Of a stretch of 64,000 nucleotides of DNA, positions 48,469 to 62,444 are shown piece after piece (within the stretch, counting starts at the first letter, position 1; each line of letters begins with the position of its first letter). The position numbers and the translations under genes were made by a program. The DNA comes from Panaeolus papilionaceus (Eukaryota; Basidiomycota; Agaricomycetes; Agaricales): assembly GCA_015501605.1 (NCBI GenBank), contig JADNRZ010000007.1, positions 62,001-126,000 on the forward strand, given 5' to 3'. The notes under the pieces are model-generated. The model had not been told where the DNA came from and did no database searches. It was given only the letters and a program-made list of their open reading frames with translations.

Positions 48469-51400
48469 ATGAATGCTGAACCAGCGAAAGACAGTTCTGA
48501 CGAAAGACTGTCAAGGACAGTAAAAGAAACCGAAACAGAGGAGGGTGAGTCCGCTTTATCGCTACTGAATATCCCAACATTCAATAAGTCGTAAAAGGGA
48601 TCGATTTGACGCGATACAACGAACACTTTGATCATCAACAATCCAGCTACACGCCTTCAAACTCATCATCTATAATCAATACCGCCATCTACCCGTCATG
48701 GAGCTGCGTCTTGCCACTCTTCATCAAAGGCCTTTTATTTCCTCCGCTTGCAGGTTTTTATCGGCGTCGATACTACAAGCACGGTACACCTGCCGACTTG
48801 ACCAAGTCGATGCAATTCGCATTTGCCAGTCTTGCTACAACCCATTCTAGCCACCCATCACTACCATTCTACAAACTTAGGCTCGCTCAAGACCTAAGAA
48901 GTCGTTACCGATCATCTCTCAACTCTATCGATCTAACTTTGGCACTTCTGTTGCAAAGGACGGCCATAAACAATCTACCCGTAGCCCATCCAGACCGGAA
49001 CTGGCACAGAGAGGAACTCTACGGATCAATCACAGAGCGATACGAGAGATATAGCGATGCATCCGACCTTGATTTACTTTTGGAGATCGAAGAGACAGCT
49101 TTGGCTGATGTGCCTCCCGACTCTCCAGAAGCCCAGTGGTGGAAAGAATCAAAAGCTAAAACCTATGATCTGAGGTACAAACGGACAATGAACCCCTCAG
49201 ACCTTCAACTGCAAATAGACTGGTGCATAGCATCAATGGATGCTCTGGACTCTGACGAACCCTCCTTCCTGAAAAGAGCCTCCACCCTCTGCTCAGCATA
49301 TATCAACCGATTCAACCAATATCGTATTATGGATGACTTGGTTCTTGCTCTATTTTGGGGTCACCATTCCTTGCGAGACAGTTCTTCCATTGGCGCCATA
49401 GAGTGCGCAATTCGGTACCAGACTCTGGCAATGGCATACGGCACCCGCTACGATTTCATGGGACTGGTGGGCGACAATGATAGGGCAACGGATTTAATAA
49501 AACAAGCTATTCAGAGAATGCCATCCTCTCACTCATTCTCGCTGATGTTGCGCCACAATGTAGGGGTACGATATTTGGACCGTGGCCAATTCACCCGCTC
49601 CCAACAGGACCTGGACATGGCAATCGAATGGCTATCCCCCGTGTTGGAGGGTTATCCCAGAACGGACCCGCGTGGTGCCATATGTGCAGGAAATTTGTCC
49701 ACAGCATACATGGCCAGGTACAACTTGCAACCCTCCAGACTCGAAGACCTGGAGTCAGCAGTTGAACTTGTATTGCGCTGCGTCCAAGGACTGGGCGACT
49801 CACATCCAAGATCGGCCCTTTTTCAAGGAAAGCTTTCGACCGCACTCCATACTCGTTACTCAAGGCACAGAAACAAGAAAGACCTTGACGCTGCTATTCA
49901 TTGGTGCACCTCTTCAATAGCTCTCACACAGCCAAACACCAAGCCATGGAATGGACGTCAAAATCGTTTGGGAAATCTATACCTATCTTCGTATCGGCAC
50001 ACAGGAAGGGCTGATCACCTTGACGAGGCAATGTCATTGCTAATGAGTGTTGTAGCTTCAACTCCGCAGGACGACGACGACTCTGCAGAGTTCTACATGG
50101 ATCTAGCCGATGCGTATTCTGCTGTATATAACCTTCGAGGTGGGGTCGAACATCGGGATGCCATCATGCGGTGGAATGTGGCCGCCGTCCAGGTAGCAAA
50201 ACCGGATAATAAGCGATTACAGGTCTACAAATATTCACTTGGCTTTGAATATTACAACCGCTACTACCGGCTTCGCGATGAAGAGGACTTAGACAACGCA
50301 CTGAAGTACGTTTCCGAGGCACTGGCACTGGCACCTTCCGACGATTCCACCCGCGCAAGTTACAACCGCGCTCTTGGTGATATATATAGGGAGCGATATA
50401 ACCTCTCTCGTAGTGTGGACGACGGGGATGAAGCACTTTTGAAATATAGAAACGCGGCTCAATCGCAGAACTCGAATCCGATACACATTTGGCACGTGGT
50501 CAATCGGTGGGCCCGGTTTGCGGAAACGATGCAGAACGCGCAAGATTGCATCGACGCTTACATGATGGCTTTTAAAATCCTTCCCGAGTTGTTCTGGCTT
50601 GGAAGCGACCTTAAATCTCGACACCATGCCTTGATCGCGTTTGGGATCAATGACGCAACCAATCAAGCGGTCACTGGGTGCATTCGCTTTCAGCGCCTAC
50701 CTTTGGCAGTCGAATTCCTCGAACAAAGTCTCGCCATGACCTTCCAGCAGCTTCTCGGATTACAGAGGGATCTGGGAAATCTGGAGGATCAATTCCCCGC
50801 ATATGCGTCGATGTTGGAGACCCTTTCGACGAAAATACGAGCCTTGACGCTTTCAGCGAATGATGTTCCACATGACAAGGCCGTTGGGTCGGTCGAGTCG
50901 AGTGCGCAGAGCAAGCTGGTTATAGAGCGCAATACGCTGCTTGAGAAGATTAGGGAGCTACCTGAATTTGAATCCTTCCTTTTGCCCACACAGTTCGAAA
51001 AGCTTCAGGCAGCTGCGGTTGAAGGGCCCATCATTTTGTTGAACACCAATCAGCGCTTCCGGCATTATTGCGATGCGCTCATCCTCCTACCTGGTGGATC
51101 GATCGCACACATTGTGCTTCACAAAGTCATTGCTGATGATGTTGTTAAACAAGCTGGAGCGCTAAAAAAAGCATTGAAAGCGTACGGCATCCAGACACGC
51201 GGAGTCGACTCCGAAGATGATTTATCTCGCGCAGGACGAGTGCGAACTGCCCCAAAGCCAAATAAAGACGCAGCTTTCCAGCCATTGCTCGATTGGCTTT
51301 GGTCCCATGTGGTGTCTCCGGTATTCGAAGCTTTAAAAGCAGTGAGTACATCCTCGTCCCGCACTGCACAGACCTAACCGCATTCTGGTCACAGAACGGA

Positions 51401-52156
51401 ATCGTTCATGGACGCATCTGGTGGTGTCCGACAGGTGCTTTCACCCATCTTCCACTCCACGCGGCAGGACCGCCATCCGATTACATCCAATCATACACGT
51501 CCAACCTCGAATCGCTCATTCGAGCGAGATCTCTTCCAAGCGTCGTGGACAGTAAGATAACTGCCATTGGCCTATCAACGTTTGGAACAGGTGCATTCTC
51601 GCCGCTTCCCAGTGTGCTCTCCGAGATTTCGTCGATCAAGACTGCGGTTGGAGATGAAAACGTGGTGACTTTATTGAACGACGAGGCGACGTTGCCCAAT
51701 ACGGTCGCAGCACTCTCTCGAGCATCGTGGCTTCATCTAGCGTGTCATGGAGAGCAAGGCAATACGCAAGACCCGTTGAAAAGTCGAATCATTTTATTCA
51801 ACGGTGAAAATCTGGACCTGCAAACGATTATCGCGACTTCGACGCCTTCTGCCGAGTTCGTTTTCCTGTCTGCATGCGAGACGGCGACGGGCGACGCTGA
51901 CATGAGCAACGAATCGTTGCACCTGGCGGGTGGAATGCTCTTTGCAGGTTTCAAGGCAGCGATTGGGACGCTGTGGTCTATCAACGACGCTGATGGACCG
52001 GTGGTTGCGCAGTCTGTCTATTCCCGCATATTTGCGGAAGGCCAAACCCCGACTGCTTCACGAACAGCAGAAGCACTGCACTTTGCGATTAAGGATTTGC
52101 GGATGCGGGGAGCGCCACCGCATCGGTGGGCTCCATTTATTCATATAGGCATATAA
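48469..52156 (+). CDS. TPR-CHAT protein, copy 1 (caspase-like peptidase)
   Basis: Exons 48469-48544, 48589-51341 and 51395-52156 total 3,591 nt, giving 1,196 residues. The long middle exon encodes many fungal-type TPR units (for example NLSTAYMARYNLQPSRLEDL and KLSTALHTRYSRHRNKKDLD). The C-terminal 350 residues are a CHAT domain, a clan-CD cysteine peptidase fold related to caspases and separase. The catalytic pair is visible: His in WLHLACHGEQ and Cys in FVFLSACETATGD. The C-terminus HRWAPFIHIGI is typical. Such proteins are suspected in fungal cell-death or allorecognition systems; target and trigger are unknown. The first exon (MNAEPAKDSSDERL) is inferred from a GTGAGT donor and a phase-compatible acceptor; without it the first ATG is 48810. 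From 51138 on, the gene is almost identical to copy 2. Confidence 0.88.
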
Positions 52157-52190
52157 TATTTTATGTGTGGACGAATGCAATATCCATTAT
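51138..52190 (+). repeat. 1,053-bp near-identical repeat, copy A (inverted partner 61392-62444)
   Basis: Covers the end of the linker exon, the 53-bp intron (51342-51394), the whole CHAT exon and 34 bp after the stop of TPR-CHAT copy 1. Compared by eye with the reverse complement of 61392-62444, it has equal length, no indels and about six substitutions, two of them in the intron and only one changing an amino acid in the final exon (LPNT here, LSNT there). Outside the block the genes are clearly diverged. Confidence 0.9.
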
Positions 52191-52296
52191 AACGAACGTG
52201 ATTTATGAAAGCAAAGGCAGCGAAAGGAGGGGCTCATCGACATTCAGCAAACCAATTGATCTGGAAGTGTGAAATGTAGTTGGTATATTTCCAGAG

Positions 52297-53629
52297 CTAC
52301 TGAATGAGAATCATCCAGGCAAGGATGAAATAAAATAAACTGTTGTCCAATAAGTAATTAAAGCGCCATGAAGTGAAATAAGGTGACTCACAGGAGCGGA
52401 TATACTGCAAGCAGGATTCTTTGTTGAATAATTTTTGTTCCATCAAGGAAGTTGACAGATGCTGGCAGCAAGTCAGGAGGGCATTGTCAGTGATCAAGAG
52501 TTAGAGACCTACCCCAAATACACCATGCCCATGCTAATAACGCTATTGGAGCGCGAATCCAAATTACGCGGACAAAACACGAAATTAAGGCGGCAATGTC
52601 GAGCGGGGCGATACAATAACCAAGCACACATAGACCTTGGAAGAACGAACTAAAATACGTTTTAAAATCTAGACTTTTAAAGAGTTCTGCGCATTACTTA
52701 CACCCGACCACCAAGGAGCTGGCAAGCGCATTAAGGGTCAATCCATAATTATATCAAGCAATAGAGTCCAAGCTTTGCTCACCTTGGCCTGGACGGTTAC
52801 GGCCAATGCTCCCAACGAACAAATTACAATGACGCTTGTGAAGACGCCGAGGGATTGTTCCGCAGGTGCCTAGTGAAAGGTGAGTAAAGCCATGATAGCG
52901 ATACCAATGGTAACGCACATTGATGCTCAGCATAATTCCCAGCAATAGACAGAGAAGCAGCGGACCCCACAGATCCCAATCACTACAATTGCCTGTCAGA
53001 AGAGTTTGAGACGACCTCCAATATTCAGTACACACCGAAGCACCTCTCTGCCACTGGATTTCCTGGGGTAGAGAACTTGAACAAGCTTAGCGTAGATGGA
53101 CAGAAGGTCGCGGGCCTGTATGGGGTTTCATCAATCATCACAAACCAGTGTGATATTCTTGTCGCCCGCAACTCACAATGGTTGTGGTAACAGGTTCGTC
53201 CAGAGTATCGACTCCAGAATATCTGAGTACTAATGAATATCAAGCCGTAGGTCCTGGCGAGATAAGCTTACCGTGTTTCCACCTGCATTCCTCCTACTGT
53301 CTGCCTGTTCGCTGGTCTTGATGCACTCTGCGTCGAACTGCCAATATTGCCTGAAAGATGAGGTGAAGAGGAAGTTCCACCATTCACAGTTGCACTTGGT
53401 GGTGCAAGTTGATCTGGTGTATAGGGTGCGCGACCCTTTCCTTTGTCTGGAACTGGGGACTGCATGCTAGGATGCGAGAATCCGGGGATGTCATCGTCAT
53501 CGAGGTCGTCGTCGTCGTCTATGAAATATCAAAACCCAGTTAAATTTAGATTTAATATAAATTATACAAACCAGCTTGAATAAACTGAGAGTTTGCAGTA
53601 AGGGGAGTTCTGACTGGATCTACTGACAT
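52297..53629 (-). CDS. YIPF6/Yip4-type Golgi membrane protein
   Basis: Multi-pass protein of the Yip1 family, which interacts with Rab GTPases and helps shape Golgi/ER membranes. The exons read MSVDPVRTPLTANSQF, an acidic run coded by GAC repeats, a disordered Ser/Pro part, then ARDLLSIYAKLVQVLYPRKS, DWDLWGPLLLCLLLGIMLSI, VFTSVIVICSLGALAVTVQA, SFFQGLCVLGYCIAPLDIAA, LISCFVRVIWIRAPITLLAW and LLFYFILAWMILIQ. These match the family order: conserved DLWGPL, then GYC-APLD, with five membrane segments. Seven or more short introns. The stop is 140 bp from that of TPR-CHAT copy 1, convergent. About 270 residues, similar to other YIPF6 proteins. Confidence 0.85.
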
Positions 53630-53810
53630 GTCTGGTGGTTAAGAGTGTATTAAAGTGCCACGCTTCAACGAAATGATCCAGTGCTCAGAGCGGAGTTGAA
53701 ATCATTTCCCAATTAGGAACACTGACGCGTCGTCTCTCATTTCTAATCTTTTAGCAACTCAAGTTGTCCATTTATCATCCTCTTGACTTGACCATCACCA
53801 TCGTATAATT

Positions 53811-55402
<1,592 letters not shown>

Positions 55403-56213
55403 ATTTGGTTTCATACACTTTTATATACGTAATTCTTCGCAATACGATCGTCATTGTAATATCATGTTCATTTTTGAATCTGGGCAGACTCAGTATGAGG
55501 CATCGGCGAATTCTCCGCATTACATGTATCATATCCATCGGAATGGTGGCGACAAGGTGCTCATTGCGGCCGTCGCAACATTGTAAGACAAACCCGCCAA
55601 ATCGATAGTGACGGCAAACATGACGCGAAGAAGCGTGATGAAGGGGCGAATGAAATAAGTACTATGTACACTACATACGTCATACGAACAACAAGCTTGC
55701 AACATATCCGTGCTACTAAAGTGGAGTGAGCGAATGAATGAATGGTTGGTTGAAATGGCAATAATACAATAGGTGCGTCCAAATGAGAGGATGTTAAGGT
55801 AAAATGTCATCAAAATTGGAGCGTGTAGATCAAGGGGACAAAATGCATTATGTATGGTAATTGAATTATTATGGCGGTGTAAATTTCAAGTTGTGACTGC
55901 ATGAAGCAGACAAGCGAGGGGTAAAAATAAGGGAGACGAATAGGTGTGGATCTTGGAAACATGATGTAAAAGGAATGCGAGGTAATAAATAAAATGCAAC
56001 AAAAGAAATAATTGAATGATGAAAATCTCTCTATTTACATGTCCCAAAGGTAACCGAGAATCCATTTTCGAGGGGGATAATAAAACACCGTCGAGGCAGA
56101 GGGGAAATAGAACGGTTACAAGGCAAAAGAAAAGGAAAGTCCAAAACGGCGTGGATTCCAATGATGTATGAAGATGTGATAAATGTTAAAGAGAAGTAGA
56201 TCGTCCAGTGGCT
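55403..56213. other. Convergent 3' region of RPT2 and the F-box-like gene
   Basis: 0.8 kb between two stop codons on opposite strands. AT-rich with purine-rich runs on the plus strand; presumably two 3' UTRs. No RNA gene or repeat was recognised. Confidence 0.5.
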
Positions 56214-58596
56214 TTAACCACACATACTTGAGAAGAAAGGGTTTACACAGTGAGAAGTCTGAAAAAAGGATTTGGTTTAAGAACTGCAACACAAAACAGA
56301 GGAAAGACAAAGAGACACATACTTTAACCAAAGCCTTCCACCTCCACTCTTCTCTCTGACAACTTCGCATAGCCTGCGACCGATTGCATATCCGCTCAGG
56401 GCATTTAATAAAAGTTGCTTCCCTTCCTCTGTACCTTCGCCTTCTAAGATCCACTCTCCGAACCAACCATCTCCCATCTCACCTTCATCGCCCATTCGTA
56501 ATCGGACAACACGTGCAGTCCATGAATACTTCTTCACCATTGCATAACCGTTGGGCGAATGCGGACTCGGGATTTTGCTTGTTGAGTGAATAAGTGTTAG
56601 TTGTGGAACATCGTCACAAACAGGAAGCCGGCTGATGATGAACATGGGATTGGCGGCGGCGGACATGAGATGGGAATAATAGAATGGCGTTGGTAAGTTG
56701 AGCGGTTGGTCGAGAGGAAGGAGGTCAGGCGGCGTATAGGGGACAAGGAAATATCCATTAAACAGAAGCCATTTCACAGTAGATGGCGAAGCGACGCTGC
56801 TGGCACTGCTGGGTTGACTTCTGGCCGACATCCTTCTCATGGTTATCCGGTCCGACTGTGATGCAGATGGATGGTCTCCATCCGAGGACGTGTCTTCGGC
56901 AGTGGGAGGGATATAACCAAGATTGCAAATAACGTCTCCAGTGGAAAGATGCTGCCATAATTCAGCTGCCTTTAGTTGCTCTTCACACTGGATGACATTT
57001 TCGTCCCCATCCTCCAAGCGTGTGCAGGGAACGAAGACGCGTAAAATTGGAGCTCTCACACGGTTAGTTGCCATGATAAGATCATGCGGGGTACCTAGGC
57101 GGAGCGCTGTTGCGGGCGAGATAGGGCTGTCCGTCCCCGCAAGTGATGACCTTGATGGACAAAAGGACAAAGACGAGTCGCTGGACGCATTTGCAGACGC
57201 AAACCTCCTATTTGGGCGCTTAAGGGACGTAAATCCGTTTTCATCGGCATAAGAAGCGTGTGGCGAGTAGCTCGACCTTCTCCAGCTATTAGAATAAATC
57301 TTGAGAGTCCGGGGTTCCTCTGGCGGGGGTGGTTGTACATGCTGCGAATTCTTTCCAAAAATAGAATGCCTACGCCCCTTTTTAGGAGAATCGGACGACA
57401 ACATGGATGTCAGGCTGTTAGCAGAAGGACGCGGACCGTGCGCCGAGTTTGAGGAAAAATCGAGGATGGGGGGAGGCCGAGGTTTCAAGGGTTTCTCAGC
57501 ATTAACAACGCCTCTACTAGGTTGACTAGCACTTCGACCATGTTTAGACCTTGGCCTTTTCTTGGTTGTTGTCTCAATTGAGTCTGGTCGGGGAGAAGGT
57601 GGTGGTTGGGTATACGCCAAAGGAGCGGGGAATGTCAATTCCCGAACAGTTTGGACAGGTGAAAAGCGAGGCTTCAATCTTCCTTCCTCAGGTTCTTGGG
57701 GTAAAGGCTGATCCGAGCTATGAACAAGTGACTGGATGAGTAGAACAAAACGTGAATGTGCCTGTGTGAGAGCTGCCAATTTTGTCGTCATTTGATCATC
57801 CTCGATTGTCGGAAGTAATGCTGTGAGTGTCCGCAATGCATGGATAGGATAACGATGAAGGGCGACACGCTGGGAGATAACTGGATAAGAAAAGGACAGA
57901 TGTGTATAATCAGTACCAAGATTTTAACAACGTTCATGATGAACCGTGTATGGCGGACATACGTAGGAGATCCAGATCGCGAATGGATAACTGTACGTTG
58001 TGTAGTTGGTTACTCCCTCTTGATCGCAGTGCATATGCATACCCCGGGACAAAGCGGGATAAGACAGCGTCCCTCAAGGCAGTGTGCCGAAATAAATCCC
58101 GCAACGCTTTGCAAGTGATGAGTAAAGGGTAACAATCGATCCAGTCAAGATGAGCTACGAGTGCTGAAAGGATGTTTGGGTCTTGTATGGCGACTGTGAG
58201 TGACGAGTTGGTGGTACGAGGCATGAAGCTAGAGAGTACTCGAGGTGCAGAGTGTAAAGTACTGGCTGTGCGTGGAGCGCGAGGTTGGGGCTTGGAGCGG
58301 CTTGTGGCGAGGCCGTCCGTTGGGGAAGCGGATGAGGGAAATGCCAAATTTCTGGGAGATTTATGAGAAATCATGGTGTTTTGATTAGGTTCAGGGATGG
58401 ATGCGAGGGGTGGTGGACTTCTGGGAGAATTAAGCATCGATGACCTGCCGCTGTTGACTGAACCTTGTGAACTATGTTGACTTGCCGTAAGCGCAGTCAA
58501 ATGAGAGGATAACTGTGGTGGATATAAAGAAAGAGGGCGAAGGGGAGGTATCTGTGGTGGAGGAGATGAAGACGATAAAACCGCCATTTTCGACAT
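56214..58596 (-). CDS. F-box-like, Ser/Pro-rich protein of unknown function
   Basis: The first exon starts MSKMAVLSSSSPPPQ and is disordered until an F-box-like or helical module DPNILSALVAHLDWIDCYPL, LITCKALRDLFRHTALRDAV, LSRFVPGYAYALRSR. After an intron (about 57869-57952) comes another helix region, LISQRVALHRYPIHALRTL, a long Ser/Arg/Pro linker, and a folded C-terminal domain containing RAPILRVFVPCTRLEDGDEN, VKWLLFNGYFLVPYTPPDLL, YSHLMSAAANPMFIISRLPV and GYAMVKKYSWTARVVRLRMG. The last intron places the stop at 56214 with the ending RLWLNMCG. Conserved-looking blocks suggest a real basidiomycete family, but I cannot name a function. Divergent from IWS1 with 388 bp between the starts. An upstream in-frame ATG at 58716 would add a hydrophobic leader and is considered less likely. 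Confidence 0.65.
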
Positions 58597-58984
58597 GCTG
58601 CAGGTCGTCGTCGTCGTTTGGAACAAAATAGAAGCCGAGCAAACCGAAAAGGCCAGGCCGAGGTCAAAGATAGGGGGAAACGGAAAATGAGGAAAGACTA
58701 TGAATCGAACGGCCAAGAATTACGTTGATAGTCAAAGAGCAAACGGAAACAGGGACATTTGACTCTCGAATGAAATAGCGATGACCTCAAGCCTTTGTCG
58801 ACCGTCAACCATTCAATTTGACACTTGACGCCCATTGCTCCCGTTATCCACCCTTGACATATGTCACGTGTACCTCTATTTTTGGTTTCAATGTAATCAT
58901 GGCGTGAGAATCTTCATTTACCTGTCTGCCTGTCTGCACGCTTGTCCCGTTCTCCTCGTTGTCCTTTTCATAAGCAGCAACAAT
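58597..58984. promoter_or_regulatory. Divergent promoter region of the F-box-like gene and IWS1
   Basis: 388 bp between the start codons on opposite strands. It must hold both promoters. No clear TATA element is seen, which would fit housekeeping expression. Confidence 0.45.
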
Positions 58985-60386
58985 ATGGTACGTGTTCATC
59001 TGACCTCTACCTTCGCGTTTTATTTTAATCTTAAACATAGGGTCGTGATCTTGAACGCGAAGTCTTCGGAGGTTCAGAATCAGAATTATCGTCAGACGAA
59101 GAGGAAGGTGACTGAAATACCGGAAAAACTAACTCACCTGGTCCGTGCTCATCATATCTCTATTGTAAACAGAGAACCAGCAGAAACGACGCCAACATCA
59201 ACAACATATTTCCTCACCTTCTAGGGCTGCAGGTCCTTCAGGTGGAGACAAGGATGCTTTTGAGTCATCTGAAGGCGACTCCGAAGATGACTATAGGCAG
59301 GAGAAACCAGCGTCGAAGCCAAAGAAGAGGACCAAAAGGGCCCAACCTGACAGTGTGGAAGGAAAAGCAATTCAGAAGAAAAGAAAGAGGCCCCAACCAG
59401 TCCCCGTTGATATCAACGAGCTACCGCCTGAAGAGGGTATGTCGACCCTGCCCGATGGGATTTTATTCCTCTTCATGAGAACAAAATGCTGACAACCATC
59501 CTCTGTAGCAAAAAAGGCACGTCTGAATATCCAAATAGAACAAATATTGCGAGGAGGGAAGAAAAATAATCGTCAGCGCAAGAAAAAGGCCAATGAAGAA
59601 GTATTGGATACGTACGCAGATGATGAGGTGGCGAGGTTGAGAGAGGCAATGAATAATGCAGCAGATGAAGATATTCGCTCGAATCAAGAGAAGCTTCCTG
59701 CTACTGCTAAGCTCAAATTGCTACCGGAAGCAATGGAGACGCTTAGAAAGTTGGTGTTCTTTCCTTGGCTGCCCCGTCATCTATCCCCATTTCTCATTTT
59801 CTTTTTGTTTTCTAGAGCCAATCTTGCACAGTCAATAATCGATAATAACCTCTTGGAAGCCGTCCGTCGTTGGCTTGAACCTCTACCTGACCGATCTCTC
59901 CCTGCTCTCAACATTCAGCGCGAATTCTTCCACCTCATACCAAAGATGGAGTTTATCGACAGCTCTGTCCTCAAGGAATCCGGGCTCGGACGCATTGTTT
60001 TGTTCTATACAAAGTGCAAACGCGTCAATCCTGACATTTCACGGATAGCCAATGAGCTAATTTCTGTCTGGTCTCGTCCTATCATCAAACGACCAGCTTC
60101 GTATCGTGACCGTGTCGTTCCTGTAGCCCAAGATTCAAACGAGGCGGAGATGAGGGCAGGCGAGAGGTTGAGTGCTATCCTGGCCCGCGCAAAGGAGGCG
60201 GAGAAAGGAAGAGTGAGGAGGAATGCAGTCATGATCCCTCAGAGGGAACTAGGCACCTACACTGTGGCACCCAAATCGAGCACAGGATTGGCTCGCGGGC
60301 AGGCTGGTGTGGATGCAGAGATTGAACGTAGAAGAAAAGCAGCTGAGAGGCACAGAGCCATCACAAGAAAGCTGCACGCCAAATAA
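58985..60386 (+). CDS. IWS1: Transcription elongation factor IWS1/SPN1
   Basis: Nuclear factor that works with Spt6 and RNA polymerase II in elongation and chromatin maintenance. The start codon 58985-58987 is followed directly by an intron (58988-59040); the next exon begins GRDLEREVFGGSESELSSDE. The N-terminal third is acidic and Lys-rich. The folded part is the TFIIS N-terminal/LW-type domain: QEKLPATAKLKLLPEAMETL, NLAQSIIDNNLLEAVRRWLE, PLPDRSLPALNIQREFFHLI, LKESGLGRIVLFYTKCKRVN and ISRIANELISVWSRPIIKR. The C-terminus is basic and ends AITRKLHAK. Six exons can be joined in phase; the second intron must end at the CTGCAG before GTCCTTCAGG to keep frame, and one intron uses a GTTGGT donor. 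Domain order and size fit IWS1. Confidence 0.9.
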
Positions 60387-61391
60387 TCTTCCTGGATGAT
60401 CCAGCGTGTGTGTTGCAGGGTATCGGCAAGTACCTCCATTTTTTTCCATGTCGACGCTCTCCTTTTGTATAACTCTTCGTAATATCTGGTGTATGGTTAT
60501 GTTTTTGCTGAATTGGATTCATGTGTTTTATGGAATGACAGGTCCCTCCGCAGACCGCCGTGTCAATCATGATTCCGTTGACCAGCCTTCCATTCCAGAC
60601 CTTTTCAGACGCCGTTGCAGTTAAGCATTGGTCGCTGTAGTTATGAAACGCCGTCCGTATCAGCCACCACCGGAGCAGCAACGTATACTTCAGATTAATG
60701 AAATCAATACATACACGGCGATGGCTTGGTCCAGCGCTGCTGCTGCTTGAACAAACGAGTTGTTATACAACAAACGTCAAGAAATCTGCATTACTCACTC
60801 CTTTTATCCCTCTCTGGATGAGTCCCGGCAGCTAATCGTGCCTCTTCTACAATGTTTGCCAAAATGTATGTTCTCTTCTCACAGCCTCAAGTTTAGGTTG
60901 TGCACCCACACCTAGGCCCTGGCACCGGAATCTTAGGATGCACACTGTCCTGTCTTGCTTTAATAGGCGAGCTAGGTTAAACCGAGACGTGATCCCTACA
61001 TGAACGTTGAATGCATGATATCCTGTCGTCTGAATCGGACAGCTTGTGAACATGCACCCACCTGTGGGCTGGTGCAGTTAGGGCCTGCACCTAGTCCCAA
61101 GATATCAGCATGGGGAGGTAAAAAATATAGCCTGTTGCTAGAGGAGTTAAGGAAGATAAGCAGTACCATCGAGAATCGAACCTTTCTATCGGTTTGAGTA
61201 GAAGGAAACGCTCGTCTCTGTGCATCGCGCAACAGTTCACAGCACGGGAAGAACCTTTCACGTTTCTCAGCTCAAAACAATCATTCAAGCAGTAGGTTTT
61301 GAAAATGCGCTATCTGCTAACGTCTGAAATGTTCCAGTTTTTCGAACGCCGACCCGAAAGGCAACCTGCTTTCCTGGTCAATTTTCTTGAG
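60387..61391. other. Convergent intergenic region, IWS1 to TPR-CHAT copy 2
   Basis: About 1 kb with no recognised coding sequence. A TCGAGAATCGAACCT string near 61170-61184 resembles a tRNA T-arm on the minus strand, but stems do not pair. Sequence similarity with the 3' flank of copy 1 begins only at 61392. Confidence 0.5.
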
Positions 61392-62444
61392 ATAATGGAT
61401 ATTGCATTCGTCCACACATAAAATATTATATGCCTATATGAATAAATGGAGCCCACCGATGCGGTGGCGCTCCCCGCATCCGCAAATCCTTAATCGCAAA
61501 GTGCAGTGCTTCTGCTGTTCGTGAAGCAGTCGGGGTTTGGCCTTCCGCAAATATGCGGGAATAGACAGACTGCGCAACCACCGGTCCATCAGCGTCGTTG
61601 ATAGACCACAGCGTCCCAATCGCTGCCTTGAAACCTGCAAAGAGCATTCCACCCGCCAGGTGCAACGATTCGTTGCTCATGTCAGCGTCGCCCGTCGCCG
61701 TCTCGCATGCAGACAGGAAAACGAACTCGGCAGAAGGTGTCGAAGTCGCGATAATCGTTTGCAGGTCCAGATTTTCACCGTTGAATAAAATGATTCGACT
61801 TTTCAACGGGTCTTGCGTATTGCCTTGCTCTCCATGACACGCTAGATGAAGCCACGATGCTCGAGAGAGTGCTGCGACCGTATTGGACAACGTCGCCTCG
61901 TCGTTCAATAAAGTCACCACGTTTTCATCTCCAACCGCAGTCTTGATCGACGAAATCTCGGAGAGCACACTGGGAAGCGGCGAGAATGCACCTGTTCCAA
62001 ACGTTGATAGGCCAATGGCAGTTATCTTACTGTCCACGACGCTTGGAAGAGATCTCGCTCGAATGAGTGATTCGAGGTTGGACGTGTATGATTGGATGTA
62101 ATCGGATGGCGGTCCTGCCGCGTGGAGTGGAAGATGGGTGAAAGCACCTGTCGGACACCACCAGATGCGTCCATGAACGATTCCGTTCTGTGACCAGAAT
62201 GCGGTTAGGTCTGTGCAATACGGGACGAGGATGTACTCACTGCTTTTAAAGCTTCGAATACCGGAGACACCACATGGGACCAAAGCCAATCGAGCAAGGG
62301 CTGGAAAGCTGCGTCTTTATTTGGCTTTGGGGCAGTTCGCACTCGTCCTGCGCGAGATAAATCATCTTCGGAGTCGACTCCGCGTGTCTGGATGCCGTAC
62401 GCTTTCAATGCTTTTTTCAGCGCTCCAGCTTGTTTAACAACATC
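61392..62444 (-). repeat. 1,053-bp near-identical repeat, copy B (inverted partner 51138-52190)
   Basis: Reverse-complement counterpart of 51138-52190, ending on one side 34 bp beyond the stop of TPR-CHAT copy 2 and on the other within the codons for DDVVKQAGALKK. The equal length and the sharp fall in similarity at both ends are what a gene-conversion tract looks like. The two copies are 9.2 kb apart. Confidence 0.9.

Noticed and set aside
51119..52045. Antisense and alternate-frame ORFs across the CHAT exon, repeated at 61434-62437
   Set aside because: They occur in both paralogues only because the 1,053-bp block is duplicated; the CHAT frame with catalytic His and Cys explains the sequence.
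53460..53522. GTC-rich trinucleotide run as a possible microsatellite locus
   Set aside because: It encodes the acidic Asp stretch of the YIPF6-like protein and is explained by that coding sequence.
61140..61290. tRNA-like T-loop sequence (minus strand, AGGTTCGATTCTC)
   Set aside because: The T-stem does not pair and no acceptor or anticodon stem can be formed at the right distances.
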